A stretch of 27,471 nucleotides of DNA from an uncultured Streptococcus sp. (GCA_934201655.1 CAKPXD010000006.1:1-27471), one strand, 5' to 3'; numbered from the stretch's first letter, positions 9,191-18,322 are shown. Numbers and translations are program-made. Notes: generated by a model from the letters alone, not told the origin.

Positions 9191-9415
9191 ATGGCAGTAT
9201 TTGAAAAAGTACAAGAAATTATCGTTGAAGAACTTGGAAAAGATGCATCAGAAGTAACACTTGAATCTACTTTTGATGATTTGGATGCAGATTCATTGGA
9301 CTTGTTCCAAGTAATCTCAGAAATCGAAGACGCTTTTGATATCCAAATCGAAGCTGAAGACAACTTGAAAACAGTTGGCGACTTGGTTGCTTACGTTGAA
9401 GAGCAAACTAAATAA
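9191..9415 (+). CDS. acpP: Acyl carrier protein
   Basis: This 74-residue acidic carrier holds growing acyl chains on 4'-phosphopantetheine. The attachment site is Ser35 in LDADSLDLF. The four-helix layout and acidic content (final segment [10 protein letters not shown]) are typical. AAAGGAG precedes ATG 9191. The 58-base gap after fabH holds an extended -10-like TGTTATAAA at 9154-9162 with no good -35, so a weak own promoter is possible. ATGTG and CACAT at 9139-9153 could form a small hairpin there. An imperfect terminator-like hairpin lies after acpP, so acpP may be made in excess over the genes downstream, which fits its high demand. Confidence 0.98.
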   Translation: MAVFEKVQEIIVEELGKDASEVTLESTFDDLDADSLDLFQVISEIEDAFDIQIEAEDNLKTVGDLVAYVEEQTK

Positions 9416-9427
9416 TTAGAATAAATA

Positions 9428-9462
9428 AAGAAGGAGTAGGGGAGACCCGCTCCCTCTTGTTT
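9428..9462 (+). terminator. Imperfect terminator or attenuator between acpP and fabK
   Basis: The stem AAGA-GGAG-GGG (9428-9441) pairs with CCC-CTCC-TCTT (9446-9458) with mismatches and a GAGA loop. The tail CTTGTTT is only moderately T-rich. It would stop part of the fabT-fabH-acpP transcripts before the fabK promoter. The weak tail keeps confidence moderate. Confidence 0.5.
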
Positions 9463-9467
9463 AGGTA

Positions 9468-9491
9468 ATAGTTTGACCGTCAAATTATAAT
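9468..9491 (+). promoter_or_regulatory. fabK operon promoter with FabT operator
   Basis: AGTTTGACCGTCAAATT at 9470-9486 is a near-perfect palindrome (TTTGA-CCG-TCAAA) of the FabT type. The -10 TATAAT (9486-9491) touches its right end. No good -35 is seen at 17 bases (AGGTAA at 9463-9468). A repressor here would block polymerase directly. This operator and the one before fabT match the two-site control described for S. pneumoniae. Confidence 0.8.
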
Positions 9492-9531
9492 AAAGTCGAA
9501 CTATTACGTAAGCAAGACTTATGGAGGCAAT

Positions 9532-10506
9532 ATGAAAACACGTATCACTGAACTATTAAATATTAAATATCCTATCTTCCAAGGTGGAATGGCCTGGGTG
9601 GCAGATGGCGATTTGGCTGGAGCTGTTTCAAAAGCTGGTGGTCTCGGTATCATTGGTGGAGGAAACGCACCTAAAGAAGTGGTTAAAGCCAACATCGATA
9701 AGATTAAATCTTTAACAGACAAGCCTTTTGGTGTCAATATCATGCTCTTATCTCCATTTGTTGATGATATTGTTGATCTTGTAATTGAAGAAGGGGTTAA
9801 GGTAGTCACAACTGGTGCAGGAAACCCAAGTAAATATATGGAGCGATTTCATGAAGCAGGAATCACCGTTATTCCTGTAGTTCCTAGCGTAGCTTTGGCT
9901 AAACGTATGGAAAAAATCGGTGCAGATGCTGTCATTTGTGAAGGTATGGAAGCCGGTGGACACATTGGTAAATTAACAACCATGACCTTGGTTCGTCAAG
10001 TTGCGGCGGCTGTTTCAATTCCTGTTATCGCTGCAGGTGGTATTGCAGACGGTGAGGGAGCTGCCGCTGGATTTATGCTTGGTGCGGAAGCTGTGCAAGT
10101 AGGAACTCGTTTTGTAGTTGCTAAAGAATCAAATGCTCATCCAAACTACAAAGCTAAGATTTTAAAAGCTCGTGATATTGATACAACTATTTCAGCACAA
10201 CATTTTGGTCACGCAGTTCGTGCCATCAAAAATCAATTGACTCGTGATTTCGAGCAAGCTGAAAAAGATGCCTTTAAACAAGAAAATCCAGACTTAGAAA
10301 TCTTTGAACAAATGGGCGCTGGAGCCTTAGCTAAGGCTGTTGTCCATGGTGATGTAGATGGCGGTTCGGTAATGGCCGGCCAGATTGCAGGTTTGGTATC
10401 TAAAGAAGAAACAGTTGAAGAAATCTTAAAAGATATCTACTATGGTGCAGCTGAGAAAATTCAAAAAGAAGCCGCTCGTTGGGCAGGAGTTACAAGAAAT
10501 GACTAA
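9532..10506 (+). CDS. fabK: FabK, FMN-dependent enoyl-ACP reductase II
   Basis: It carries out the last reduction of each elongation cycle. This flavoprotein is unrelated to FabI and explains the natural triclosan insensitivity of streptococci; no fabI is present in the locus. It has 324 residues with a TIM-barrel of the nitronate monooxygenase type: FQGGMAWVAD (about 17-26), GGLGIIGGGNAP, TTGAGNPSKY, ICEGMEAGGHIG, then the FMN phosphate site VIAAGGIADGEG and VQVGTRFV. ATG 9532 follows ATGGAGG. Its last eight bases overlap fabD. It is first in the long FabT-controlled unit running to accA. Confidence 0.98.
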   Translation: MKTRITELLNIKYPIFQGGMAWVADGDLAGAVSKAGGLGIIGGGNAPKEVVKANIDKIKSLTDKPFGVNIMLLSPFVDDIVDLVIEEGVKVVTTGAGNPSKYMERFHEAGITVIPVVPSVALAKRMEKIGADAVICEGMEAGGHIGKLTTMTLVRQVAAAVSIPVIAAGGIADGEGAAAGFMLGAEAVQVGTRFVVAKESNAHPNYKAKILKARDIDTTISAQHFGHAVRAIKNQLTRDFEQAEKDAFKQENPDLEIFEQMGAGALAKAVVHGDVDGGSVMAGQIAGLVSKEETVEEILKDIYYGAAEKIQKEAARWAGVTRND

Positions 10507-11419
10507 AACAGCCTTTCTATTTGCAGGTCAAGGTGCCCAGTACCTTGGAATGGGACGTGAACTATACGACCAATATGCTGTCGTCAAGGAAACGATCGAC
10601 CAAGCTAGCCAGGTCTTAGGTTATGATCTTCGTAACTTGATTGATAACGATGAAACGAAGCTAAATCAGACTCGTTACACACAACCAGCTATTTTGGCTA
10701 CATCCGTTGCCATTTACCGATTACTAAAGGAGAAAGGTTACCAACCAGATATAGTGGCAGGCCTGTCTCTTGGTGAATATTCTGCCCTTGTAGCTAGTGG
10801 TGCCTTGGATTTTGAAGATGCAGTGGCTCTAGTTGCTAAACGTGGGGCTTATATGGAAGAAGCAGCACCTGCAGGGTCTGGTAAAATGGTAGCCGTACTC
10901 AATACTCCAGTTGAAGTTATTGAACAAACTTGTCAAGAAGCTTCTCAACTTGGAGTTGTGACTCCAGCTAATTACAATACCCCAAGCCAAATTGTTATTG
11001 GTGGTGAGGTGGTTGCTGTGGATCGTGCAGTTGAACTCTTGCAAGAAGCAGGAGCAAAACGCTTAATTCCGCTAAATGTTTCTGGACCTTTCCATACAGC
11101 TTTATTGGAATCTGCTAGTCAAAAATTAGCTCAAGTCCTAGAAGATGTTGAGTTTAATGACTTTGCTTGTCCACTTGTTGGTAATACAGAAGCAAAGGTC
11201 ATGGAAAAAGAACGAATTGCAGAACTCTTGACTCGTCAAGTTAAGGAACCTGTGCGTTTCTATGAAAGCATTGCTCTTATGCAAGAAGCTGGTGTGACTC
11301 GTTTTATCGAAATTGGTCCTGGGAAAGTCTTGTCAGGATTTGTTAAAAAGATTGATAAAACTGCTCAACTTGCAAATGTGGAAGATCAAGCAAGTTTACA
11401 AGCACTCTTAGAAAATTAG
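10499..11419 (+). CDS. fabD: FabD, malonyl-CoA:ACP transacylase
   Basis: It transfers malonyl groups from CoA to ACP to supply the elongation enzymes. It has 306 residues. The nucleophile Ser90 is in GLSLG and His199 in SGPFHTALL; FAGQGAQYLGMG at the N-terminus is the oxyanion signature. The start at 10499 fits the family (MTKTAFLFAGQG), and GGAG lies upstream inside fabK. The frame is open further upstream inside fabK, but that part has no FabD similarity. The 8-base overlap with fabK implies translational coupling. Confidence 0.98.
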   Translation: MTKTAFLFAGQGAQYLGMGRELYDQYAVVKETIDQASQVLGYDLRNLIDNDETKLNQTRYTQPAILATSVAIYRLLKEKGYQPDIVAGLSLGEYSALVASGALDFEDAVALVAKRGAYMEEAAPAGSGKMVAVLNTPVEVIEQTCQEASQLGVVTPANYNTPSQIVIGGEVVAVDRAVELLQEAGAKRLIPLNVSGPFHTALLESASQKLAQVLEDVEFNDFACPLVGNTEAKVMEKERIAELLTRQVKEPVRFYESIALMQEAGVTRFIEIGPGKVLSGFVKKIDKTAQLANVEDQASLQALLEN

Positions 11420-11451
11420 ATCAGGATGATAGAAGTTCTGAAAGGAGAAAA

Positions 11452-12186
11452 ATGAAACTAGAACAGAAAAATGTCTTTATTACAGGCTCAAGTCGAGGAA
11501 TTGGTCTTGCCATCGCTCATAAATTTGCCAGCTTGGGAGCCAACGTTGTCTTGAATAGTCGTGGTGAAATCTCCGAGGAGCTTCTAGACGAATTTAAACC
11601 TTACGGGGTGAAGGTCCTTGCTATTTCTGGTGATGTTTCTGACTTTACGGATGCAAAACGAATGGTGGACCAAGCCATTGAAGAGCTAGGTTCAGTTGAC
11701 GTCCTTGTTAATAATGCTGGGATTACTCAAGACACTCTCATGCTGAAGATGACAGAAGATGATTTTGAGAAGGTCTTGAAAGTCAATCTAACGGGAGCCT
11801 TCAACATGACGCAAGCAGTCTTGAAGCAGATGATAAAAGCTCGTGAAGGGGCCATTATCAATATGTCCAGTGTCGTTGGTTTGATGGGTAATATCGGTCA
11901 AGCAAACTACGCTGCTTCTAAGGCTGGTCTAATTGGATTTACCAAATCAGTAGCACGTGAGGTAGCCAACCGTAATGTACGTGTCAATGCCATTGCTCCA
12001 GGAATGATCGAATCAGATATGACTGCAGTCCTATCTGATAAGGTAAAAGATGCCATGTTGGCACAAATTCCGATGAAACAATTTGGTCAAGCTGAGCAAG
12101 TGGCAGAGGTCACAGCCTTTCTTGCAAGCCAAGATTATCTAACGGGACAAGTCATTGCAATTGATGGTGGACTTACCATGCAATAA
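11452..12186 (+). CDS. fabG: FabG, 3-oxoacyl-ACP reductase
   Basis: This is the NADPH-dependent reductase of the elongation cycle and a classical short-chain dehydrogenase. It has 244 residues. The cofactor motif TGSSRGIG is at 11-18, NNAG at 87-90, and the active site is Ser140, Tyr153 and Lys157 (YAASK), with Asn112. The C-terminus ENDS-type segment LTGQVIAIDGGLTMQ is standard for the family. AAAGGAG precedes ATG 11452. It lies between fabD and fabF in the same operon. Confidence 0.98.
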   Translation: MKLEQKNVFITGSSRGIGLAIAHKFASLGANVVLNSRGEISEELLDEFKPYGVKVLAISGDVSDFTDAKRMVDQAIEELGSVDVLVNNAGITQDTLMLKMTEDDFEKVLKVNLTGAFNMTQAVLKQMIKAREGAIINMSSVVGLMGNIGQANYAASKAGLIGFTKSVAREVANRNVRVNAIAPGMIESDMTAVLSDKVKDAMLAQIPMKQFGQAEQVAEVTAFLASQDYLTGQVIAIDGGLTMQ

Positions 12187-12208
12187 GAGTTAAAATAGAG
12201 GTATGAAA

Positions 12209-13444
12209 ATGAAACTAAATCGTGTAGTAGTAACAGGTTATGGATTAACATCTCCAATTGGGAATACGCCAGAAGAATTTTGGAACAGTTTAAAGAATGG
12301 AAAGATTGGGATTGGTGAAATCACCAAGTTTGATCACAGTGCTTTTGACGTCCATAATGCAGCAGAGATTAATGATTTTCCTTTTGACAAATATTTTGTA
12401 AAAAAAGATACCAATCGTTTCGATGATTATTCTTTATATGCCTTGTATGCAGCTCAAGAAGCAGTTGACCATGCTAATCTTGACGTAGAAGCACTTGATA
12501 AAGACCGCTTTGGTGTCATCGTTGCATCAGGTATCGGTGGAATCAGAGAAATCGAAGACCAAGTCCTTCGACTTCACGAAAAAGGGCCAAAACGTGTTAA
12601 ACCATTAACACTTCCAAAAGCCTTGCCAAATATGGCTGCAGGAAATGTTGCTATGCGTTTTGGTGCCAATGGTATCTGTAAATCTATCAATACAGCTTGC
12701 GCTTCATCAAATGATGCTATCGGAGATGCCTTCCGTTCTATCAAATTTGGTTTCCAAGATATCATGTTAGTTGGTGGATCAGAATCTTCAATTACTCCAT
12801 TTGCGATTGCCGGTTTCCAAGCCTTAACAGCTCTTTCAACAACAGAGGATCCAACTCGTGCTTCTATTCCATTTGATAAAGACCGTAATGGATTTGTCAT
12901 GGGTGAAGGTTCAGGGATGTTGGTTCTTGAGAGCTTAGAACATGCTGAAAAACGCGGAGCAACTATCCTAGCGGAAGTTGTTGGTTACGGGAACACTTGT
13001 GATGCCTACCATATGACTTCACCACATCCAGAAGGCCAAGGTGCTATTAAAGCTATCAAACTGGCTTTGGAGGAAGCTGAAATCACACCAGACCAAGTAG
13101 CTTATGTCAATGCTCACGGTACATCAACTCCTGCTAATGAAAAGGGAGAAAGTGGTGCTATCGTAGCGGTTCTTGGTAAGGAAGTACCTGTATCTTCAAC
13201 CAAGTCATTTACAGGCCACTTGCTCGGTGCGGCAGGTGCAGTTGAAGCCATTGCAACAATTGAAGCAATCCGTAACAACTATGTTCCAATGACAGCTGGA
13301 ACAACAGAAGTGTCAGACTACATTGAAGCAAACGTTATTTATGGACAAGGCTTGGAACATGAAATTCCTTATGCTATCTCAAATACTTTTGGATTTGGTG
13401 GGCATAATGCAGTTCTTGCTTTCAAACGTTGGGAGAATAAGTAA
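12209..13444 (+). CDS. fabF: FabF, beta-ketoacyl-ACP synthase II
   Basis: It elongates acyl-ACP with malonyl-ACP. Starting at the second ATG (12209) gives 411 residues, the usual size, and leaves seven bases after the TAGAGG site (12196-12201). The first ATG at 12203 would sit one base after it and is less likely. Catalytic residues are Cys164 (INTACASS), His303 (NAHGTSTPAN) and His337 (FTGHLLGAAG), with Lys332 before the last motif. The C-terminal SNTFGFGGHNAV is intact. With no FabB in the window, it is probably the only elongating condensing enzyme for both saturated and unsaturated chains. Confidence 0.97.
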   Translation: MKLNRVVVTGYGLTSPIGNTPEEFWNSLKNGKIGIGEITKFDHSAFDVHNAAEINDFPFDKYFVKKDTNRFDDYSLYALYAAQEAVDHANLDVEALDKDRFGVIVASGIGGIREIEDQVLRLHEKGPKRVKPLTLPKALPNMAAGNVAMRFGANGICKSINTACASSNDAIGDAFRSIKFGFQDIMLVGGSESSITPFAIAGFQALTALSTTEDPTRASIPFDKDRNGFVMGEGSGMLVLESLEHAEKRGATILAEVVGYGNTCDAYHMTSPHPEGQGAIKAIKLALEEAEITPDQVAYVNAHGTSTPANEKGESGAIVAVLGKEVPVSSTKSFTGHLLGAAGAVEAIATIEAIRNNYVPMTAGTTEVSDYIEANVIYGQGLEHEIPYAISNTFGFGGHNAVLAFKRWENK

Positions 13445-13446
13445 AA

Positions 13447-13926
13447 ATGAATTTAAATGAAATCAAAGACTTGATGGCACAATTTGACCAATCAAGCTTG
13501 AAAGAATTTTCTTATAAAAATGGAACGGATGAGTTGGTCTTCAGTAAGAATGAAGCGAAACTTGTGGCAGAAACAAGTCCAGCACCTCAACCAGTAGTTC
13601 CAGCAGCTGTACCCACAGTTGCATCACAAGCTCAAACTACACCAGCTGTAGAAGCCGTTTCAGAATCAAGTGCTAGTGAATCTGTAGCTGAGGGGGACCT
13701 TGTAGAAAGTCCACTTGTCGGAGTTGCTTACTTGGCTGCCGGACCAGACAAACCTAATTTTGTTTCAGTCGGTGATACTGTTAAAAAAGGCCAAACCTTG
13801 GTCATCATTGAAGCTATGAAAGTTATGAATGAAATTCCAGCACCTAAAGACGGTGTCGTAACAGAAATTCTTGTTGAAAATGAAGAAATGGTTGAGTTTG
13901 GGAAAGGCTTGGTACGTATCAAATGA
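13447..13926 (+). CDS. accB: AccB, biotin carboxyl carrier protein
   Basis: This is the carrier subunit of acetyl-CoA carboxylase. It has 159 residues: an N-terminal contact region (about 1-40), a flexible Ala/Pro/Ser linker (about 43-80), and the biotinyl domain (about 85-159) with Lys125 in EAMKVMNEI as the biotin site. It begins two bases after the fabF stop, with GGGAG inside the end of fabF as ribosome binding site. The stop overlaps the fabZ start (ATGA). The linker is low complexity, as usual for the family. Confidence 0.97.
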   Translation: MNLNEIKDLMAQFDQSSLKEFSYKNGTDELVFSKNEAKLVAETSPAPQPVVPAAVPTVASQAQTTPAVEAVSESSASESVAEGDLVESPLVGVAYLAAGPDKPNFVSVGDTVKKGQTLVIIEAMKVMNEIPAPKDGVVTEILVENEEMVEFGKGLVRIK

Positions 13927-14345
13927 TTGATATTCAAGGAATTAAAGAAGCTTTGCCACACCATTATCCTATGCTCTTAGTAGATCGTGTCTTAGAAGTT
14001 AGTGAAGATACAATTGTTGCCATTAAAAATGTGACGATTAACGAACCTTTCTTCAATGGTCATTTTCCCCAATACCCAGTTATGCCTGGAGTCCTCATTA
14101 TGGAAGCCTTGGCTCAGACAGCAGGTGTTTTGGAATTGTCTAAACCTGAAAACAAAGGGAAACTTGTCTTCTATGCTGGCATGGATAAGGTTAAGTTTAA
14201 GAAACAAGTTGTTCCTGGTGATCAGCTTGTCATGACAGCAACTTTTGTCAAACGTCGTGGCACAATCGCCGTAGTAGAAGCGAAGGCAGAAGTAGATGGT
14301 AAGCTTGCAGCAAGCGGTACTTTGACCTTTGCTATTGGAAACTAG
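13923..14345 (+). CDS. fabZ: FabZ, 3-hydroxyacyl-ACP dehydratase
   Basis: It removes water from 3-hydroxyacyl-ACP. It has 140 residues with a hot-dog fold. The active-site His47 is in [14 protein letters not shown] and Glu61 in [18 protein letters not shown] at 13-23 is the N-terminal signature. With FabM in this locus, the trans-2 product can be diverted to the unsaturated branch. It starts inside the end of accB with a 4-base overlap, and accC follows after 11 bases, so the carboxylase genes are interleaved with it. Confidence 0.98.
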   Translation: MIDIQGIKEALPHHYPMLLVDRVLEVSEDTIVAIKNVTINEPFFNGHFPQYPVMPGVLIMEALAQTAGVLELSKPENKGKLVFYAGMDKVKFKKQVVPGDQLVMTATFVKRRGTIAVVEAKAEVDGKLAASGTLTFAIGN

Positions 14346-14356
14346 GGAGGTTTTCC

Positions 14357-15724
14357 ATGTTTCGTAAGATTTTAATTGCCAATCGTGGTGAAATTGCTGT
14401 TCGTATTATTCGTGCGGCACGAGAGTTAGGAATCGCAACAGTCGCTGTCTATTCGACTGCTGACAAGGAAGCTCTCCACACGCTTTTGGCTGATGAGGCT
14501 ATCTGTATCGGCCCTGGGAAGGCTACAGAATCTTATCTGAACATCAATGCCATCCTTTCAGCTGCGGTCTTGACTGAAGCTGAAGCTATTCACCCTGGAT
14601 TTGGTTTTTTAAGTGAAAATTCCAAGTTTGCAACTATGTGTGAAGAAGTTGGTATTAAATTTATCGGACCATCAGCTCGTGTCATGGATGTCATGGGAGA
14701 TAAAATTAACGCCCGTGCTCAAATGATTAAGGCAAACGTGCCTGTCATTCCAGGATCAGGTGGAGAAGTCCATACTGCAGAAGAGGCTCTGGCTGTTGCC
14801 GAAAAAATTGGTTATCCAGTTATGCTGAAAGCTTCAGCTGGAGGTGGTGGTAAAGGAATTCGTAAGGTTGAAAAGGCAGAAGACCTTGTGTCAGCCTTTG
14901 AAACAGCCTCTAGTGAAGCCAAAGCCAACTTTGGTAATGGGGCTATGTATCTTGAGCGTGTGGTTTATCCTGCTCGCCATATTGAAGTACAGATTCTTGC
15001 TGACCAGATGGGACATGTTATTCACCTAGGTGAGCGTGACTGTTCGCTTCAACGGAATAACCAAAAAGTTTTAGAAGAAAGTCCTTCGATTGCTATCGGG
15101 AAAACACTTCGTAATGAAATTGGTGCAGCGGCAGTTCGTGCAGCGGAGTCTGTTGGTTACGAGAATGCTGGTACCATTGAATTCCTGCTAGATGAAGCGA
15201 CTGGTAAATTCTACTTTATGGAAATGAATACTCGTGTCCAAGTAGAACATCCAGTAACCGAATTTGTTTCTGGTGTGGATATTGTCAAGGAACAAATCCG
15301 TATTGCGTCAGGTCAACCTTTGACTCTGAAACAAGAAGACATTGTTCTAAAAGGACATGCTATTGAGTGCCGTATCAACGCAGAAAACCCAGCCTTTAAT
15401 TTTGCACCAAGCCCAGGTAAGATTACTAATCTTTATCTACCAAGCGGTGGTGTTGGCTTGCGTGTTGACTCTGCAGTTTATCCAGGGTATACCATTCCAC
15501 CATACTATGATAGTATGATTGCTAAAATTATTGTTCATGGTGAAAATCGTTTTGATGCACTCATGAAAATGCAAAGAGCTCTTTATGAACTCGAAATTGA
15601 AGGGGTCGTCACCAATGCTGATTTTCAACTCGATTTGATTTCAGATCGTCGTGTGATAGCAGGGGACTACGATACTTCATTCTTGATGGAAACTTTCTTA
15701 CCACACTATCAAGAAAAAGAATAA
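14357..15724 (+). CDS. accC: AccC, biotin carboxylase
   Basis: This ATP-grasp subunit carboxylates biotin on AccB. It has 455 residues. The N-terminal domain starts FRKILIANRGEIAVRI. The glycine-rich ATP loop is AGGGGKGIRKV (161-171). EMNTRVQVEHPVTE carries the catalytic Glu and Arg of the family, and the carboxyl-terminal domain contains AIECRINAENP. AGGGAGG lies directly before ATG 14357. It is between fabZ and accD in the FabT-controlled operon. Confidence 0.98.
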   Translation: MFRKILIANRGEIAVRIIRAARELGIATVAVYSTADKEALHTLLADEAICIGPGKATESYLNINAILSAAVLTEAEAIHPGFGFLSENSKFATMCEEVGIKFIGPSARVMDVMGDKINARAQMIKANVPVIPGSGGEVHTAEEALAVAEKIGYPVMLKASAGGGGKGIRKVEKAEDLVSAFETASSEAKANFGNGAMYLERVVYPARHIEVQILADQMGHVIHLGERDCSLQRNNQKVLEESPSIAIGKTLRNEIGAAAVRAAESVGYENAGTIEFLLDEATGKFYFMEMNTRVQVEHPVTEFVSGVDIVKEQIRIASGQPLTLKQEDIVLKGHAIECRINAENPAFNFAPSPGKITNLYLPSGGVGLRVDSAVYPGYTIPPYYDSMIAKIIVHGENRFDALMKMQRALYELEIEGVVTNADFQLDLISDRRVIAGDYDTSFLMETFLPHYQEKE

Positions 15725-15756
15725 TATAAAAAGTATGAGACTGAAAAGGGGGATGT

Positions 15757-16620
15757 ATGGCTCTATTTAGTAAAAAAGATAAATATATACGAATTAATCC
15801 CAATCGTTCACTTAGAGAAAAGCCCCAAGCCAAGCCTGAGGTTCCAGACGAACTCTTCTCAAAATGTCCAGGTTGTAAACATACCATTTACCAAAAGGAT
15901 TTGGGAAGTGACCGTATTTGTCCTCACTGTGGCTATACCTTCCGTATTTCAGCTCAAGAGCGTCTTGCTTTAACCATTGATATGGGAAGCTTCCTAGAGA
16001 TGTTCACAGGAATTGAGACGCAAGATCCATTGGAATTTCCAGGCTACCAGAAAAAATTAGCCTCAATGCGTGAAAAAACAGGTCTTGATGAGGCTGTTGT
16101 TACAGGAACTGCTTTGATTAAGGGCGAAAAAGTTGCTCTTGGAATCATGGATTCTAACTTTATCATGGCGTCTATGGGAACAGTAGTTGGTGAAAAAATC
16201 ACTCGTTTGTTTGAATACGCGACAGCTGAAAAATTACCAGTCGTCTTATTTACAGCATCTGGTGGAGCACGTATGCAAGAAGGAATCATGAGTTTGATGC
16301 AGATGGCTAAAATCTCTGCAGCAGTCAAACGTCATTCCAATGCAGGTCTCTTTTACCTAACAATCCTTACTGATCCAACAACTGGTGGTGTTACAGCTTC
16401 CTTTGCTATGGAAGGGGATATTATCTTGGCAGAGCCTCAAAGTTTGGTAGGATTTGCTGGACGTCGTGTCATTGAAAATACCGTAAGGGAAGATTTGCCA
16501 GAGGATTTCCAGAAGGCAGAGTTTTTGTTAGAACATGGATTTGTGGATGCGATTGTTAAACGGAGAGAATTGCCAGATATGATTGCTCGATTAGTAAGGT
16601 TACATAAGGGGGATTGTTGA
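15757..16620 (+). CDS. accD: AccD, carboxyltransferase beta subunit
   Basis: With AccA it moves the carboxyl group from biotin to acetyl-CoA, giving malonyl-CoA. It has 287 residues. A four-cysteine zinc ribbon is at Cys37, Cys40, Cys55 and Cys58 (CPGC and CPHC). The crotonase-like domain carries [18 protein letters not shown] and [22 protein letters not shown] site precedes ATG 15757. Its TGA overlaps the accA ATG by one base, which fits 1:1 synthesis of the two partners. Confidence 0.98.
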   Translation: MALFSKKDKYIRINPNRSLREKPQAKPEVPDELFSKCPGCKHTIYQKDLGSDRICPHCGYTFRISAQERLALTIDMGSFLEMFTGIETQDPLEFPGYQKKLASMREKTGLDEAVVTGTALIKGEKVALGIMDSNFIMASMGTVVGEKITRLFEYATAEKLPVVLFTASGGARMQEGIMSLMQMAKISAAVKRHSNAGLFYLTILTDPTTGGVTASFAMEGDIILAEPQSLVGFAGRRVIENTVREDLPEDFQKAEFLLEHGFVDAIVKRRELPDMIARLVRLHKGDC

Positions 16621-17387
16621 TGAATATTGCAAAAATCGTCAGAGAAGCACGTGAACAAACCCGCTTAACTGCCTTGGACTTCGCAACAGGAATATTTGAT
16701 GACTTTGTAGAGCTACATGGTGATCGCTCTTTCCGAGATGATGGTGCTGTTATTGGTGGTATCGGTTGGTTGGGAGACCAAGCAGTAACTGTTGTTGGAA
16801 TTCAAAAAGGTAAAAGCTTACAGGATAATCTTAACCGTAACTTTGGACAACCTCATCCTGAAGGTTATCGAAAAGCCCTTCGCTTGATGAAGCAGGCTGA
16901 AAAATTTGGCCGTCCTGTTGTAACTTTTATCAACACGGCTGGAGCCTATCCTGGTGTCGGAGCAGAAGAGCGTGGGCAAGGTGAAGCTATTGCCCGTAAC
17001 CTCATGGAGATGAGTGATCTTAAGGTGCCAATTATTGCCATTATTATCGGTGAAGGTGGCTCAGGAGGGGCTTTAGCTCTTGCAGTAGCTGACCGTGTTT
17101 GGATGTTAGAAAACTCGATCTATGCAGTTCTCAGTCCTGAAGGCTTTGCGTCTATTCTATGGAAGGATGGCAGTCGTGCCATGGAAGCTGCAGAGTTGAT
17201 GAAAATTACTTCTTTTGAATTGCTAGATATGAAAATTGTTGATAAGGTTATCTCTGAGGTAGGTCTATCAAGTAAAGATCTAATCAAGCAAGTCAAAGAA
17301 CAACTCCGAGCAGAACTTGACGAACTTGGTAAACTGCCACTAGAGCAGCTCATTGAGGAACGTTACCAACGCTTTAGAAAATACTAA
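16620..17387 (+). CDS. accA: AccA, carboxyltransferase alpha subunit
   Basis: This is the partner of AccD in the carboxyltransferase. It has 255 residues, shorter at the N-terminus than the E. coli protein, as is usual in streptococci. [36 protein letters not shown] and [15 protein letters not shown] form the oxyanion and binding segments. ATG 16620 was chosen from the TGATG overlap with accD and the GGGGGA site; the TTG at 16614 is in frame but not family-like. It is the last gene of the fatty acid operon, and a strong terminator begins seven bases after the stop. Confidence 0.98.
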   Translation: MNIAKIVREAREQTRLTALDFATGIFDDFVELHGDRSFRDDGAVIGGIGWLGDQAVTVVGIQKGKSLQDNLNRNFGQPHPEGYRKALRLMKQAEKFGRPVVTFINTAGAYPGVGAEERGQGEAIARNLMEMSDLKVPIIAIIIGEGGSGGALALAVADRVWMLENSIYAVLSPEGFASILWKDGSRAMEAAELMKITSFELLDMKIVDKVISEVGLSSKDLIKQVKEQLRAELDELGKLPLEQLIEERYQRFRKY

Positions 17388-17393
17388 AAAGTA

Positions 17394-17424
17394 AGCTAGG
17401 ACTAAGATATAGTTCTAGCTTTTT
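17394..17424 (+). terminator. Terminator of the fab-acc operon
   Basis: AGCTAGGACTA (17394-17404) pairs with TAGTTCTAGCT (17410-17420) with one G-U pair, a 5-base loop and a run of five T. Confidence 0.9.
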
Positions 17425-17456
17425 GGATTCTATAAAATACATTTCAGAATGAAAAA

Positions 17457-17485
17457 TTGACTCTTGTAAAAATATCTGTTAATAT
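17457..17485 (+). promoter_or_regulatory. Candidate promoter of the CPBP gene
   Basis: TTGACT (17457-17462) with a 17-base spacer and TAATAT (17480-17485). A second candidate is the extended -10 TGCTATAAA at 17501-17509, without a clear -35. One of the two probably serves the next gene. Confidence 0.45.
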
Positions 17486-17540
17486 AACAAGGGATGCGTG
17501 TGCTATAAAAATAAGTCAACAAAGCTTTTTGGGAGTGAGT

Positions 17541-18266
17541 ATGAAAAAAATAGGTCATTTGGGAATCTATACATTACTGGTATTCCTATCAATTTATCTA
17601 CTAGATTTCAGTAGTCTTTATCTGGCTAAGATGTTTGTCTGGGGTATGGATGGCTATTCTATTATTGTAGCAGTAGAGCAACTAGCTCTTTTAGGACTAT
17701 TTATCTATTGGCTAAAAAAGAAAAGAATGCTCTATATTTTTGAAAAAAAGGGCTCGAAGAAATCCAGATTCTTTTACCTTTTAGTTAGTTTAGTGGCTGC
17801 TTATTTTGTCCGTCAGTTGTTAAGTGCTTTTTACTTACAGTTTAGTCGCTTCATTAATAATCACTATATCTTTGAAGACCTTCTTTCGGTCCTATCCTTC
17901 AGTGAGCAATCTACTATTTTAACGACTTGCTTCTCTTTTATTTCCGTTGTCATTTTGGGGCCTATATTGGAGGAGATTGTTCATAGAGGCTATTTTATGA
18001 ATACCTTTTTCCCTAAGTCCAAATACTACTTGGATGTCATCTTATCAGCTCTTATATTTGGGCTCAGTCATTTGGTATTGTCCCATCGCGACCCCATCAG
18101 TTTGATGATTTATTGTTTTTTCGGTCTTTTCTTTGCTTTAGTCTACCGTTGGACAAAGAATTTAAAAATCACAATCCTGTGCCATAGTTTTATTAACTTT
18201 CTCATTCATGCAGATTTCATCTGGTTATTCCTTTCTAATTTTATCTATGATCGTTTTTTTAGATAG
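17541..18266 (+). CDS. CPBP-family intramembrane metalloprotease homologue
   Basis: This 241-residue integral membrane protein has the three CPBP/Abi motifs: EEIVHRG with Glu144, Glu145 and Arg149, FGLSH with His177, and CHSFIN with His215 and Asn219. These form the predicted active site of the Rce1-like family. About seven hydrophobic spans are visible. In streptococci and lactobacilli such genes often accompany bacteriocin loci as self-immunity proteins, but no bacteriocin gene is seen here, so its substrate is unknown. ATG 17541 follows GGGAGTGAG; a longer frame from 17457 overlaps the promoter region and was not used. It stands alone between two terminators, convergent with nusB. Confidence 0.9.
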   Translation: MKKIGHLGIYTLLVFLSIYLLDFSSLYLAKMFVWGMDGYSIIVAVEQLALLGLFIYWLKKKRMLYIFEKKGSKKSRFFYLLVSLVAAYFVRQLLSAFYLQFSRFINNHYIFEDLLSVLSFSEQSTILTTCFSFISVVILGPILEEIVHRGYFMNTFFPKSKYYLDVILSALIFGLSHLVLSHRDPISLMIYCFFGLFFALVYRWTKNLKITILCHSFINFLIHADFIWLFLSNFIYDRFFR

Positions 18267-18283
18267 AATTTGAGGAGACAAAT

Positions 18284-18317
18284 AAAAAAGTGTTTGACAG
18301 AGGTCAAACACTTTTTT
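18284..18317. terminator. Bidirectional terminator between the CPBP gene and nusB
   Basis: A perfect 15-base stem (18284-18298 with 18303-18317) starts with six A and ends with six T, with a 4-base loop. It serves both convergent genes. Confidence 0.95.
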
Positions 18318-18322
18318 GAGAT

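Noticed and set aside
9128..9469. The 10-mer TTTAGGTAAT occurs before acpP (9128) and before fabK (9460)
   Set aside because: The first copy overlaps the fabH stop codon, neither is palindromic, and a 10-mer match in AT-rich DNA is weak evidence.
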